From NCBI GenBank assembly GCA_934646835.1, contig CAKUES010000008.1, positions 32,590 to 96,589 on the forward strand: a DNA stretch of 64,000 bases, read 5' to 3'. The translations under genes and the position numbers were made by a program. Shown here in pieces: positions 35,065-43,650 of the stretch (the stretch's first letter is position 1; each line of letters opens with the position of its first letter). The notes beneath the pieces are model-generated. The model was not told the DNA's origin and searched no databases. It saw nothing but the letters and a program-made list of their open reading frames with translations. Source of the stretch: an uncultured Coriobacteriales bacterium (GTDB lineage Bacteria; Actinomycetota; Coriobacteriia; Coriobacteriales; QAMH01).

Positions 35065-36195
35065 ATGGCTAGCAACTACACGCGCCGCGACTTTGCCAAG
35101 CTCGCGGCCATGGCAGCGGCATCTATCGCGGGCGGCTCGACGCTCGTGGGCTGCAGTGTGGCTGACAACGTCATCATGCACAAGCAGACCATCACCGACG
35201 ATGCCGGCCGCGAGCTCGAGATCCCCACGGCAGACGCCATCCAGTCGATTTTCTTCACGTCTGGCCTGGCGCAGGTCTACATCATCGCGCTCGACCCGGA
35301 CAAGCTCGGCGGCTCTGCAGCCAAGTTCACCGACGAGGAGCTGCAGTTTCTGCCCAAGGGCATCGACGAGCTGCCCTACATGGGCACCCTGCACAACAAC
35401 GACGAAATCGACCGCGAGGCGCTTTTGGTCGAGGATATCGACATTATGTTCTCGATCTCCGGCGTGGGCCTGACCAGCGCGAACATCTCCGAGGCCGAGG
35501 AGATCCAGGCGCAGACGAACATCCCCGTCGTGCTTGTGGACGGCTCCTTCGACAAGGTGGGCCATGCCTTCCGCTTTTTGGGCGAGCTGCTCGACAAACA
35601 GGAGCGCGCCGAGGAGCTCGCCTCCTACGTGGATAAGATTTACGAGGAGGTCTCCAGCGTGGTCGCCACCATCCCGGAGGAGGACCGCATCCCCATCTAC
35701 TACGCAGAGGGCGCAGAGGGCCTGCAGACCGAGCCTGCCTCCTCGCAGCACATGCTCGCTTTCCTCGAAGCCGGCGCGCTCGACGTCGCGACTTGCGAGG
35801 AGACCTACGGTGGCGGCATGACCGACGTCTCCCTCGAGCAGGTGCTCAAGTGGGACCCCGAGGTCATCATCTCCTGGGACAGCGAGATCCGCGGCGGCGC
35901 GTACGAGGATATCAAGACGAACAAGGACTGGGCCGACATCACCGCGGTCAAGGATGGACGCGTCTACGCGATGCCCAACCTGCCTTGGGCATGGTGCGAC
36001 CGCCCGCCGGGAGTCAATCGCATCATCGGCTTGGAGTGGGTGTGCAACCTGCTCTACCCCGACATCTACCAGATCGATATCGTCGAGCGCACCCAGGAGT
36101 TCTTCAAGGTGATGCTCAACGTCGACATCACGCGCGAGCAGGCACTCGACGTGCTCGGCGATTCCTATCCGCCCATCCCCCGCATCAAGCACTAG
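35065..36195 (+). CDS. Tat-exported lipoprotein, metal-complex substrate-binding protein
   Basis: 376 residues. Twin-arginine signal TRRDFAK (6-12) and lipobox LVGC with Cys30 predict Tat export and lipid anchoring. The rest is a class III periplasmic-binding fold: DDAGRELEIP near the start, GGGMTDVSLEQVLKWDPEVIISWD (in part) and PWAWCDRPPGVNRIIGLEW near the C-terminus, a block known from siderophore/corrinoid-type binding proteins of anaerobes. Tat export fits a folded or cofactor-loaded protein. AAAGGAGGAGGA precedes the ATG. The next gene starts directly at its stop. Confidence 0.9.
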   Translation: MASNYTRRDFAKLAAMAAASIAGGSTLVGCSVADNVIMHKQTITDDAGRELEIPTADAIQSIFFTSGLAQVYIIALDPDKLGGSAAKFTDEELQFLPKGIDELPYMGTLHNNDEIDREALLVEDIDIMFSISGVGLTSANISEAEEIQAQTNIPVVLVDGSFDKVGHAFRFLGELLDKQERAEELASYVDKIYEEVSSVVATIPEEDRIPIYYAEGAEGLQTEPASSQHMLAFLEAGALDVATCEETYGGGMTDVSLEQVLKWDPEVIISWDSEIRGGAYEDIKTNKDWADITAVKDGRVYAMPNLPWAWCDRPPGVNRIIGLEWVCNLLYPDIYQIDIVERTQEFFKVMLNVDITREQALDVLGDSYPPIPRIKH

Positions 36196-38022
36196 GTGGT
36201 GGGCGTGACGGAGAAGACACAGACAAATCAGACCGGCGCCATGCGCGACATGATGCAGATGCTCATTCGCATCATGGCTGCGCTGGCGCTCGCGTTGTTT
36301 TGCTGCCTGCCTGCCGGCGTGACGTCGGCGTGGGCGGCAAGCTCTTCTGACGACGGTATCTCCGCGCATGCTGCAGATGAGGCGGACGAGGGAGACGTCG
36401 ATGACGACGAGGGCGAGGACGAGGAGCCCGAGAAGAACTACGTCAAGGAGCTCTTCCTCAAGTGGAGCAGCGACTACAACGGCGAGAACGAGTTTGTCGG
36501 CAAAGGCCAGCCGCTCAAGAACGTGATGGTCGAGGGCAAGGGCCAGCTCGTCCAGCTCAACGCGTACTATCTCGACAACTCCGGCAGCGGCGTCATGGAG
36601 GAGACCTCGAGCTCGAGCACGGACTTGGGCGCCATCGACCTCACTTGGAAGTCGAGCGACACGGGCGTTGCCAAGGTGAGCCCCAGCGGTCTTGTGACAC
36701 CGGTCAAAAACGGCAAGTGCAAGATCACGGCAAGCGTGAAGAACCCCGACAAGTACGGCGAGGCTTCCATCACGATCGACTACATCGCCAAGGGCCAAAA
36801 CGGCAACTACGTGAGCGAGGTCCAGATCACGGATAAGAAGGGCAAGGAGATCACCGAGACCGTCGTGCTCGCAGGCGACGGCGCCAAGCCCATCTACTAC
36901 CAGCTCTACGCGAAGATAACCTGGTGTGACTCGAGCGGCAACATCGTCAAGACCGAGTCCACCAAGTCCAAGAAGTGCAGTGCGTCCTTTAGCTGGGCCT
37001 GCGCCGGCAATACGGACATCGTCGCGGTGAACAAGACGACCGGCCGCATGGCCTCGCAGCAAAGCGGCATCGGCCAGGTCGTGGTCACGGTAGCTGGCGG
37101 CAAGGCGGGCAAGACCGTGAGCGACACGATCTACGTGCGCGTCGACACCGGCCAGTACGACTACAACCCGGCTAACAGCCTGACGCTCAAGGTGAGCTAC
37201 GAGAAATACCCGGATAAGTACGTCCAGACCAAGGAGTTCACCGCCAAGGAGCTCGCAGCGCTGCTGCCGACTCAGACCAACAACTACACGGTCATCGGCA
37301 CGGGCAACTACGCGACGATTCGCGCGACGGGCTACCAGTTCATCGACATCTTGCGCCAGCTCGACTGCAAGATCGACGACATCAAGCAGTTCCGCTTTGG
37401 CACGCAGGACAGCTACGACAGCCCGGTGAGCTACGACTACCTCTTTGGCAGCGCGCGTTACTGGTTCCCCAACTACGACGTGGGCTCCACGGCCGAGGGC
37501 GTGGTTGTCCCGCCGCTGATCTCCACGGCGAACTCCATGCACTGGAACGAGTCCTTCATCAGCCCGGACGAGAAGCTCGACAAGTCCACGCGCTTCAGGC
37601 TCGTCTTTGGCGTGAGCGGCAAGACGGACTCCAACACCTCCAAGCAGATCTACTACATCAACACGATCAACATCGTCTTGAAGGGCGCGCCGCCTGCAAG
37701 CGACGGCGACGGCAACTCCAGCGGCAACGGCAGCGGAGACGGCAACGGCGGCAGCGGCGCCGGCGACATCGGCGGCAACAACGGCGGCGGCGATAATTCG
37801 AACTCCGCAAACTCCGGTGGCGGCGGCGAACACGGCAACGGCAGCGACGCCGAGGCCGGCGCCAAGTGGCGCGTGTACCAGATCATGTCCGACAGCCAGA
37901 GCACGCCCGGTGTTCTGGATTTGGAAAACCCCCTGGCTCCCTTTGCCGCACCGGCTGCGGCGCTCGCGCTCTTCATGGGCGGCCTGTATTTCTACCTCGA
38001 CTTTAGAAGGAGACGTGTCTAA
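36196..38022 (+). CDS. C-terminally membrane-anchored Ig-like surface protein
   Basis: 608 residues from a GTG immediately after the binding-protein stop (GTG at 36205 or ATG at 36241 are alternatives). Signal peptide ends near AWAA; an acidic stretch, two BIG2-like Ig modules (about 150-200 and 265-315), then a module at about 325-495 that resembles residues 125-310 of the protein encoded at 31844. A Gly/Asn/Ser-rich linker of about 60 residues leads to a C-terminal membrane helix and RRRRV. The linker could span the wall. No sortase motif. The stop overlaps the ExbB-like start, so the two are translationally coupled. Confidence 0.78.
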   Translation: MVGVTEKTQTNQTGAMRDMMQMLIRIMAALALALFCCLPAGVTSAWAASSSDDGISAHAADEADEGDVDDDEGEDEEPEKNYVKELFLKWSSDYNGENEFVGKGQPLKNVMVEGKGQLVQLNAYYLDNSGSGVMEETSSSSTDLGAIDLTWKSSDTGVAKVSPSGLVTPVKNGKCKITASVKNPDKYGEASITIDYIAKGQNGNYVSEVQITDKKGKEITETVVLAGDGAKPIYYQLYAKITWCDSSGNIVKTESTKSKKCSASFSWACAGNTDIVAVNKTTGRMASQQSGIGQVVVTVAGGKAGKTVSDTIYVRVDTGQYDYNPANSLTLKVSYEKYPDKYVQTKEFTAKELAALLPTQTNNYTVIGTGNYATIRATGYQFIDILRQLDCKIDDIKQFRFGTQDSYDSPVSYDYLFGSARYWFPNYDVGSTAEGVVVPPLISTANSMHWNESFISPDEKLDKSTRFRLVFGVSGKTDSNTSKQIYYINTINIVLKGAPPASDGDGNSSGNGSGDGNGGSGAGDIGGNNGGGDNSNSANSGGGGEHGNGSDAEAGAKWRVYQIMSDSQSTPGVLDLENPLAPFAAPAAALALFMGGLYFYLDFRRRRV

Positions 38023-38747
38023 TGAGCATTACCCAGTACCTGCAAGAGATCTTGCGCCAGTTTGCCAACGCGCTCATGGTGCCCGCCATGATCATCTTGG
38101 CCCTCTTGGTCCTCATCGTGATCTTCTTGGTCGGCTCCCTCATCGTCGAGTTCGTGACGGAGAAGCGCTTGGCCAAGCAGAGCCTGCCCGACGCTATCAA
38201 CGCGCTCGAGGACGCTGACTACGCCGAGGTCAACGACGTGATCTGCAACACCAAGCTGCTGTGGCACCAGAAGGCCGCACTGCTCATGGTCGCCAACAAC
38301 GCCGGCCTGCCCTCCGATGCGCTCTTCGCGCTCGCCAAGGGCGAGGTCGCCGGCTTCGAGGCGCGCTACCAGCGCATCATGGGCTTCACCAACATCATCG
38401 CCAAGGTCGCTCCCATGATGGGCCTTGTCTGCACCTTGGTCCCCTTGGGCCCTGGCATCGTCGGCATGGGCAACGGCGACCTCACCACGCTGTCCAGCTC
38501 CCTGGGCGTCGCCTTTGACGGCACCGTCGCCGGCCTGGTCGCGGCAATGGTCGCGATGATCGTGAGCCACATCCGCAACCGTTGGTACGGCAGCTACCAG
38601 GTCGCCCTCGAGGCCATGATGACGACCGTTCTCGAGAAGGCGGAGGCAGCGCGCGATGCAGGCGAGGAGCTCCCCGTCGGATTCACGGCAGCCGACCTGG
38701 CCCCTCTGCGTGAGAAGGCCGCAGTTGCCTTCAAGGAGGCGAAGTAG
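38022..38747 (+). CDS. MotA/TolQ/ExbB-type proton channel protein
   Basis: 241 residues. One N-terminal membrane helix (about 18-45), a cytoplasmic loop, and two C-terminal helices with APMMGLVCTLVPLGPGI and LGVAFDGTVAGLVAAMVAMI, the pattern of TolQ/ExbB/MotA stators. In studied systems this protein forms a pentamer around an ExbD/TolR dimer and converts proton flow into movement. The ATG shares one base with the upstream surface-protein stop; the ExbD-like gene starts 2 bases after its stop. Confidence 0.88.
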   Translation: MSITQYLQEILRQFANALMVPAMIILALLVLIVIFLVGSLIVEFVTEKRLAKQSLPDAINALEDADYAEVNDVICNTKLLWHQKAALLMVANNAGLPSDALFALAKGEVAGFEARYQRIMGFTNIIAKVAPMMGLVCTLVPLGPGIVGMGNGDLTTLSSSLGVAFDGTVAGLVAAMVAMIVSHIRNRWYGSYQVALEAMMTTVLEKAEAARDAGEELPVGFTAADLAPLREKAAVAFKEAK

Positions 38748-38749
38748 CC

Positions 38750-39127
38750 ATGAAGGCGCCGCGCAGCTTTGGAAGCAGCGGGTTTTCCGATTCCAAGTTC
38801 AAGGAGCAAGAAGACGTCGACCCGCGCGTTGGCCTGGTGAACCTTGCCGATGTCATGCTCGTCTTCGCTTGCGGTCTCATGCTCGCGCTCGTCGTGCACT
38901 GGAACGTCAACGTCACCACGGTGACCCAAATGGACGAGCAGGACATGACGGAGATCGACCAAGAGAACATCGAGAACATGGCCAACGAGATGCAGGGTGG
39001 CAACAGCTACAACGAGCTCGGCATGGTCTACCAGGACCCGACCACCGGCAAGATGTACTTGCTCGAGGATGGCGACAAGAAGGCCGACATGAAGAGCAGC
39101 GAGGGCTCTGAGGGGTCCGGCAAGTAA
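38750..39127 (+). CDS. ExbD-like DUF2149 protein
   Basis: 125 residues: cytoplasmic N-terminus, one membrane helix (about 31-50) starting NLADVMLVFACGLMLALV, and a 75-residue acidic extracellular tail with GMVYQDPTTGKMYLLED. The DVMLV segment matches E. coli ExbD around its essential membrane Asp; Asp34 is the counterpart. DUF2149 is an uncharacterised family that I recall next to MotA/ExbB-type proteins in archaea and anaerobes. The adjacent ExbB-like gene supports a stator pair. Function in a monoderm cell is unknown. Confidence 0.82.
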   Translation: MKAPRSFGSSGFSDSKFKEQEDVDPRVGLVNLADVMLVFACGLMLALVVHWNVNVTTVTQMDEQDMTEIDQENIENMANEMQGGNSYNELGMVYQDPTTGKMYLLEDGDKKADMKSSEGSEGSGK

Positions 39128-39155
39128 CACCTTTTGTACCAGTGACAAAAGGTGT
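39127..39155. repeat. Inverted repeat ACACCTTTTGT/ACAAAAGGTGT
   Basis: Perfect 11-bp arms around a 7-base loop (ACCAGTG), beginning on the last base of the DUF2149 stop codon and followed by GTCACGGTC-like sequence. Related in design to 27364-27396. May end or process the operon mRNA before the GLUG protein gene. Confidence 0.7.
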
Positions 39156-39219
39156 CACGGTCAGTTTGGGCCCCATCGGGGCGGATTCAAGGCAACGACA
39201 AGAAGGGGAGGATCGACGT

Positions 39220-42200
39220 ATGGCAACTACCGCATCTGTTGGCAGTTCCAAGGCGCTGCGCACGGCGCTTTCCGTTGCGATGGTCTCGACGATGGCGGGT
39301 GGCCTTTGCTATTTCGACATAGACGACGCCTTTGCTGCGAGCGCGGACACCAGCTGGTACTCGTCAAGCGCGAAGACCTACACGCTCAAAGATGCCCGCG
39401 ACTTGGCCGGCTTGGCCCAGCTCGTTAACAAGGGCACGAGCTTTGCGGGCAAGACCGTTCAGTTCAAGGCCAAGACCACGCTCAAGCTCGACGGCAGCTA
39501 TACGCCCATCGGTAACGCGTGGAACTCCTTTGATGGCACCTTTGACGGCCAGGGCCTCAAGGTTACCGGCATGGACATCTCCAGCGGTACGAGCTACCTG
39601 GGCCTCTTTGGCAACTGCGGTGCCGGCTCGCTCATCAAGGACGTGAGCGTCACCGGCTCCATCACGGCAAGCGTCGGCAGCGGCTCCAAGACCATCATCC
39701 ACCACGTGGGCGGCGTGGTCGGCAACAGCAAGGGCAGCCTCGACAACTGCGACAGCTCCGTCAAGATCAAGATCAGTTCCGGCGCCAAGTCCACCGTGGA
39801 CGCCAACGCCGTCATCAACCGCGTTGGCGGCGTGGCCGGCGCGGTTACGGGTAACGTGACGGGCTGCGATACCACCAAGAACGCGTCTGTCTCCGTCACC
39901 TGCACGTCTGCACCTGCCAGTGACGACGTTACTTGGGTCGCCGGCTGGGTCGGCGGTGTTGTGGGCGACCAGGGCCCTGATGTCGACAAGCTCGAGACGC
40001 TGGCCAACCCGAGCTCCATCACCAACTGCACCAACAAGGCAAAGGTCACGCTCGTCTCCAGCGCCAAGGGCAAACCGGACCGCTTTGGCAACCCGACCGC
40101 AGCCTGCACGCAGTACCTGGGCGGCATCGCCGGCTATTCCAGTGGCAACATCTCCTCTTGCACCAACAGCGCCGCCATCGACAGCGCTTACTACAAGAAG
40201 GGCAAGGCTGCGCTGTCCTACGGTTGCGTCGCCGTGGGCGGCATCGTTGGCGGTTATCGCATTGGCGCCGAAGTCGCTACCGCCGGTGACACCGACGACC
40301 CGGGCTTGCGCTACCAGAAGAAGTTCAACGAGGAAGCCAAGATCACGCTCTCCGATTGCGTCAACACCGCTCTCGTCTTTGGCTTGGGCCAGGCGGGCGG
40401 CATCGTGGGCCAGGGTGGCAGCTACACGTTGATTACCCGCAGCTACAACACGGGCGACGTTAAGGGCTCCCGCTACACCAAGCCTTCCCCGGGCGGCGTT
40501 GCGGGCCGCACCTACGGCGATATCAGCTACTGCTACAACACGGGTAACATCGAGACGACGACCGGCGGTGGCTACTACGCTGCGGGCATCGTCGGCATGT
40601 TGCACTCCATCGGCAAGGACAGCAACGACGAGGCCATCGTCCCCGAGGTCTGGGCTTGCTACAACACGGGCTACGTCCTGACCAACGGCAGCGGCTACCG
40701 CAGCGGCTCTGTTGTCGGCGAGCTCGATGGCGGCTATATCCACGACACCTATTCCCTCAAGAACCGCGCCCAGACCAACAGCATCTCCGGTTTGAGCGAC
40801 TACACGGGCACTATCGTCAACGTCAAGGAGGTCGATGAGAAGAAGATCTCCTCTGCAGACCTCATCGCAACTCTCAACGCCTGCTGCGACAAGGAGGGCT
40901 GGGTCAGCTACTACACCCTGCCGGCGGGCAAGTCCTACGGCGACACCAAGGCAAAGCCTGTGCTCGCCAGCGCTTCCAACGAGGGTGCGACTGATTTGAG
41001 CGGCAAGACCGCAACGGTGAGCAGCGGAAACAAGGCGAGCTACTCCGGTTCTATCGATCCGGTTCCCACTGTAAAAGTCACCTACAACGGCAAGACCCTT
41101 GTCCAGAACGCGGACTATCGCGTCATCGCCCAGGAAAACACCAAGGGCGCCAACGTGGGCAGCACCAAGTACACGGCTCAGATCGAGGGTATCGGCAACT
41201 ACACGGGTAGGCTGGCGACAACCGCGAGCTACACCATCGTCCAGGCCTCCATCAAGACTTGCACGCTGACCGTTGCCTCTATGTACTACAACTATGCACC
41301 GCAAAAGCCGAGCTCCGTCGTGCTCTACGACGACGGTGGCAACGTGGTCGACGCCAGCCAGTACACCTGGGATGTCGACAAGGATAAGTTTGGCAAGAAG
41401 AGCGGCAGCCGTGTCCAGTATCAGGATGCTGTCGACAAGAACGCGACCGAGGGCGATCCGATCATCGTCACCGCAGTGAGCGGCGGCAACTACACGGGCA
41501 CGAAGACCTTCAACGTCTTCAGGATCAAACCGGTCCCGCTGGTCATGGGCAAGAGTGGCGAGAGCCCCAACCCCAACCAGGACACGCTCAAGTACGGTGA
41601 TGTGACCTACACGGACCCGTCTGGCAAGACCACGACCTGGAAGTTCGACGAGGTGTGCAGCACCGGCACCAACAATGCCATCGGCGACGCGGACCTACGT
41701 GGCAAGGTCAAAATCAAGTACACCGGAGAGCCCATCAAGCTGGGTCTGACCGGCATCTCCTACATGGGCAAGGAGCTCAAGCAGATCATGCCCGGCGATG
41801 CTTGGTACGAAAGCACCAAGGAGTGGGGCTACAAGCTGCTCTACGGCAACCCCAACCCTGAGAACGCTGCCGACGCCAAGGACGAGCTGGCGAGCGTCAC
41901 CAACGTGACCGAGGGCAAGACCGACAAGGACGGCAACCCCACCTACGCGGTCATGACCATCCGCGCAGCACCGTACTCGAACTTCGACAACTACGTCACG
42001 CTGTGGTTCACCATCACCCCGGCAAGCATCGAAGACGACGTGACGATCGAGGACTTCGAGGACACTGTGAGCTACATCTCCGGCAAGCAGGACGCCGTCA
42101 AGCTCACCTACAACGGCAAGACCCTCAAGGAGGGCAAGGACTACACCGCAACCTACAGCTACGAGGGCACGCAGGCGACGGTTACCTACAAGGGCATCGG

Positions 42201-42528
42201 TAACTACAACGGCGAGGTTACCAAGAGTTTCACCTTCACCGGCAAGGTCGTCGCTGCTCCCAAGTCCGTCAAGGTGGCCAGCTCCAAGAAGGCCAAGGCC
42301 ACGATCAAGTGGGCCGCTCTCAGCGGTGTCGACGGCTATGAGGTCTCCTATCAGGTTGCCGGTGGCAAGTGGGCGACCAAGGTCGTCAAGGGTGCCAAGA
42401 AGACTTCCCTCACGGTGAAGGCGAAGTCCAAGAAGACCTGCAAGGTTCAGGTCCGCGGCTACAAGAAGAGCGGCAGCGTCACGAGCTGCACCACTTGGAG
42501 CGAGGCTGCGAGCAAGAAGGTTAAGTAG
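39220..42528 (+). CDS. Large secreted GLUG-repeat and Ig-like surface protein
   Basis: 1102 residues from the ATG at 39220, which follows AAGGGGAGGA. Signal peptide ends near DAFA. A beta-helix-like part (about 30-560) contains at least eight GLUG-type repeats (GGVVGNSKGSLDNC, GGIAGYSSGNISSC, GGVAGRTYGDISYC and others). Then Ig-like modules with YNGKTLVQNADYRV/GIGNYTG and YNGKTLKEGKDYTA/GIGNYNG, the same small module as in the 31844 protein, and a C-terminal fibronectin III-like domain. No membrane anchor or sortase motif. Probably non-covalently wall-bound; adhesin or capture roles are inference. Confidence 0.8.
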   Translation: MATTASVGSSKALRTALSVAMVSTMAGGLCYFDIDDAFAASADTSWYSSSAKTYTLKDARDLAGLAQLVNKGTSFAGKTVQFKAKTTLKLDGSYTPIGNAWNSFDGTFDGQGLKVTGMDISSGTSYLGLFGNCGAGSLIKDVSVTGSITASVGSGSKTIIHHVGGVVGNSKGSLDNCDSSVKIKISSGAKSTVDANAVINRVGGVAGAVTGNVTGCDTTKNASVSVTCTSAPASDDVTWVAGWVGGVVGDQGPDVDKLETLANPSSITNCTNKAKVTLVSSAKGKPDRFGNPTAACTQYLGGIAGYSSGNISSCTNSAAIDSAYYKKGKAALSYGCVAVGGIVGGYRIGAEVATAGDTDDPGLRYQKKFNEEAKITLSDCVNTALVFGLGQAGGIVGQGGSYTLITRSYNTGDVKGSRYTKPSPGGVAGRTYGDISYCYNTGNIETTTGGGYYAAGIVGMLHSIGKDSNDEAIVPEVWACYNTGYVLTNGSGYRSGSVVGELDGGYIHDTYSLKNRAQTNSISGLSDYTGTIVNVKEVDEKKISSADLIATLNACCDKEGWVSYYTLPAGKSYGDTKAKPVLASASNEGATDLSGKTATVSSGNKASYSGSIDPVPTVKVTYNGKTLVQNADYRVIAQENTKGANVGSTKYTAQIEGIGNYTGRLATTASYTIVQASIKTCTLTVASMYYNYAPQKPSSVVLYDDGGNVVDASQYTWDVDKDKFGKKSGSRVQYQDAVDKNATEGDPIIVTAVSGGNYTGTKTFNVFRIKPVPLVMGKSGESPNPNQDTLKYGDVTYTDPSGKTTTWKFDEVCSTGTNNAIGDADLRGKVKIKYTGEPIKLGLTGISYMGKELKQIMPGDAWYESTKEWGYKLLYGNPNPENAADAKDELASVTNVTEGKTDKDGNPTYAVMTIRAAPYSNFDNYVTLWFTITPASIEDDVTIEDFEDTVSYISGKQDAVKLTYNGKTLKEGKDYTATYSYEGTQATVTYKGIGNYNGEVTKSFTFTGKVVAAPKSVKVASSKKAKATIKWAALSGVDGYEVSYQVAGGKWATKVVKGAKKTSLTVKAKSKKTCKVQVRGYKKSGSVTSCTTWSEAASKKVK

Positions 42529-42727
42529 GGTCGCAGGATCGCTCATTTGCAGTGACGCTCGCAAGGGAGAGGCCTGTTTCTCCCCTGTGTCTTGCGTAGC
42601 TGCCCTTCTTGCGGATGCTTAACGATTTGATGTGCCGCATCTGCCTGGATGCGACCTTGCAGTGGCTGTTTGCCAGGATCTTGAACGCTTTGTCGTTTGG
42701 GGTCTCGTGCGATGAGAGAGGATCTTG

Positions 42728-43255
42728 ATGGATATCTACATAATGACCGGCCCGATTCAGACGGGTAAGACGAGCTGGGTGAGGCGCATGCTCCCCATGG
42801 CTGCCGAGCAAGGTCTGCGCGTTACCGGCGTGTGGTCTCCTGCCATCTTCGAGGGTGACGAGAAGACGGGAATCATGTCGCAGCTGCTGCCGAGTGGCGA
42901 GGAGTTCCAGCTTGCAAAGAAGCGCACCTTCAAGGAAGGCGATAAGCGTCCCGACGGCCGCAAGAGATTGGGCTGGGATTTCTCTGATGAGGCCATGGAG
43001 CGCATCAACACGCACTTCGACAGCCTAGGCGATGACTTTGGCGACCTGTTTTTGGTCGACGAGTTTGGCGCCTTGGAGTTCTGCCAGGACAAGGGCTACA
43101 CGAGCGGTATGCGGATCATGGATGCCGCCAAGCCTGCCAAGGTGCTGTTGTTGCTGAGGCCCGATCTGGTCGAGGTTGCCCAAGAGCGTTGGGGCGAGGC
43201 CAAGATCCTCGGTATCGATTCTTCCATTGAGGATTTCCTGGCAGAGCTGCGTTAG
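42728..43255 (+). CDS. P-loop NTPase (THEP1/NTPase_1-like)
   Basis: 175 residues. Walker A GPIQTGKTS (7-15) and Walker B LFLVDEFGALEF (about 96-107) fit the THEP1-like nucleoside-triphosphatase family (DExG.xE pattern), with a C-terminal LLLLRPDL strand. Substrate and role unknown. ATG at 42728 follows AGAGGATC; a TTG one codon upstream is also possible. Same strand and 199 bases after the GLUG protein gene, followed by a terminator, so it may belong to the same locus. Confidence 0.7.
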   Translation: MDIYIMTGPIQTGKTSWVRRMLPMAAEQGLRVTGVWSPAIFEGDEKTGIMSQLLPSGEEFQLAKKRTFKEGDKRPDGRKRLGWDFSDEAMERINTHFDSLGDDFGDLFLVDEFGALEFCQDKGYTSGMRIMDAAKPAKVLLLLRPDLVEVAQERWGEAKILGIDSSIEDFLAELR

Positions 43256-43274
43256 AGAACGCGGATAGCTTGAA

Positions 43275-43305
43275 GCGGGGTCGGATTCAGTCCGGCCCCG
43301 TTTTT
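43275..43305 (+). terminator. Terminator after the P-loop NTPase gene
   Basis: CGGGGTCGGA/TCCGGCCCCG stem with a TTCAG loop followed by TTTTTT. Confidence 0.92.
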
Positions 43306-43324
43306 TGCAGGTGCGGTGGGTTGC

Positions 43325-43403
43325 GCGTCAGCGTCGTCGGGCTGGCAGGGCCCACGTAGGCGCCTGACGAAGTCGGCGCCATCAGGTTGCAACGGGCCCG
43401 CGG
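43325..43403. repeat. Family D direct repeat, copy 1 (79 nt)
   Basis: Differs from 43651-43729 at only two of 79 positions; contains GGCGCC and CCCGCGG symmetrical boxes. A diverged third copy is at 25950. Intergenic. Confidence 0.85.
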
Positions 43404-43422
43404 AGCTCATTGACGTATCTCG

Positions 43423-43513
43423 GCAGCAGTCTGAACGTTCAATCGTTCAGACTGCTGCGATTTGCTGCGTTTTTGGCCTTTCCCGTTCATTGCCTGAACG
43501 ATTGTGCGTTCAG
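43423..43513. repeat. Two family C palindromes
   Basis: Perfect 15-bp stem GCAGCAGTCTGAACG/CGTTCAGACTGCTGC (43423-43458) and CTGAACG/CGTTCAG (43494-43513), the core seen at 14327-14418. Confidence 0.85.
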
Positions 43514-43650
43514 ACAATTGCCTCGTGCTCCTTTTGCGTGGCGCTGGGAGGTTTTGCTTCGCCTTTACGGGTGGTATTTGCTCTTCGCGTCAGCGTCGTT
43601 GGGCCGGCGGATGTCTGAGCCTGCCCAGCGGGGCCTTGCTGCGGGCCTTC

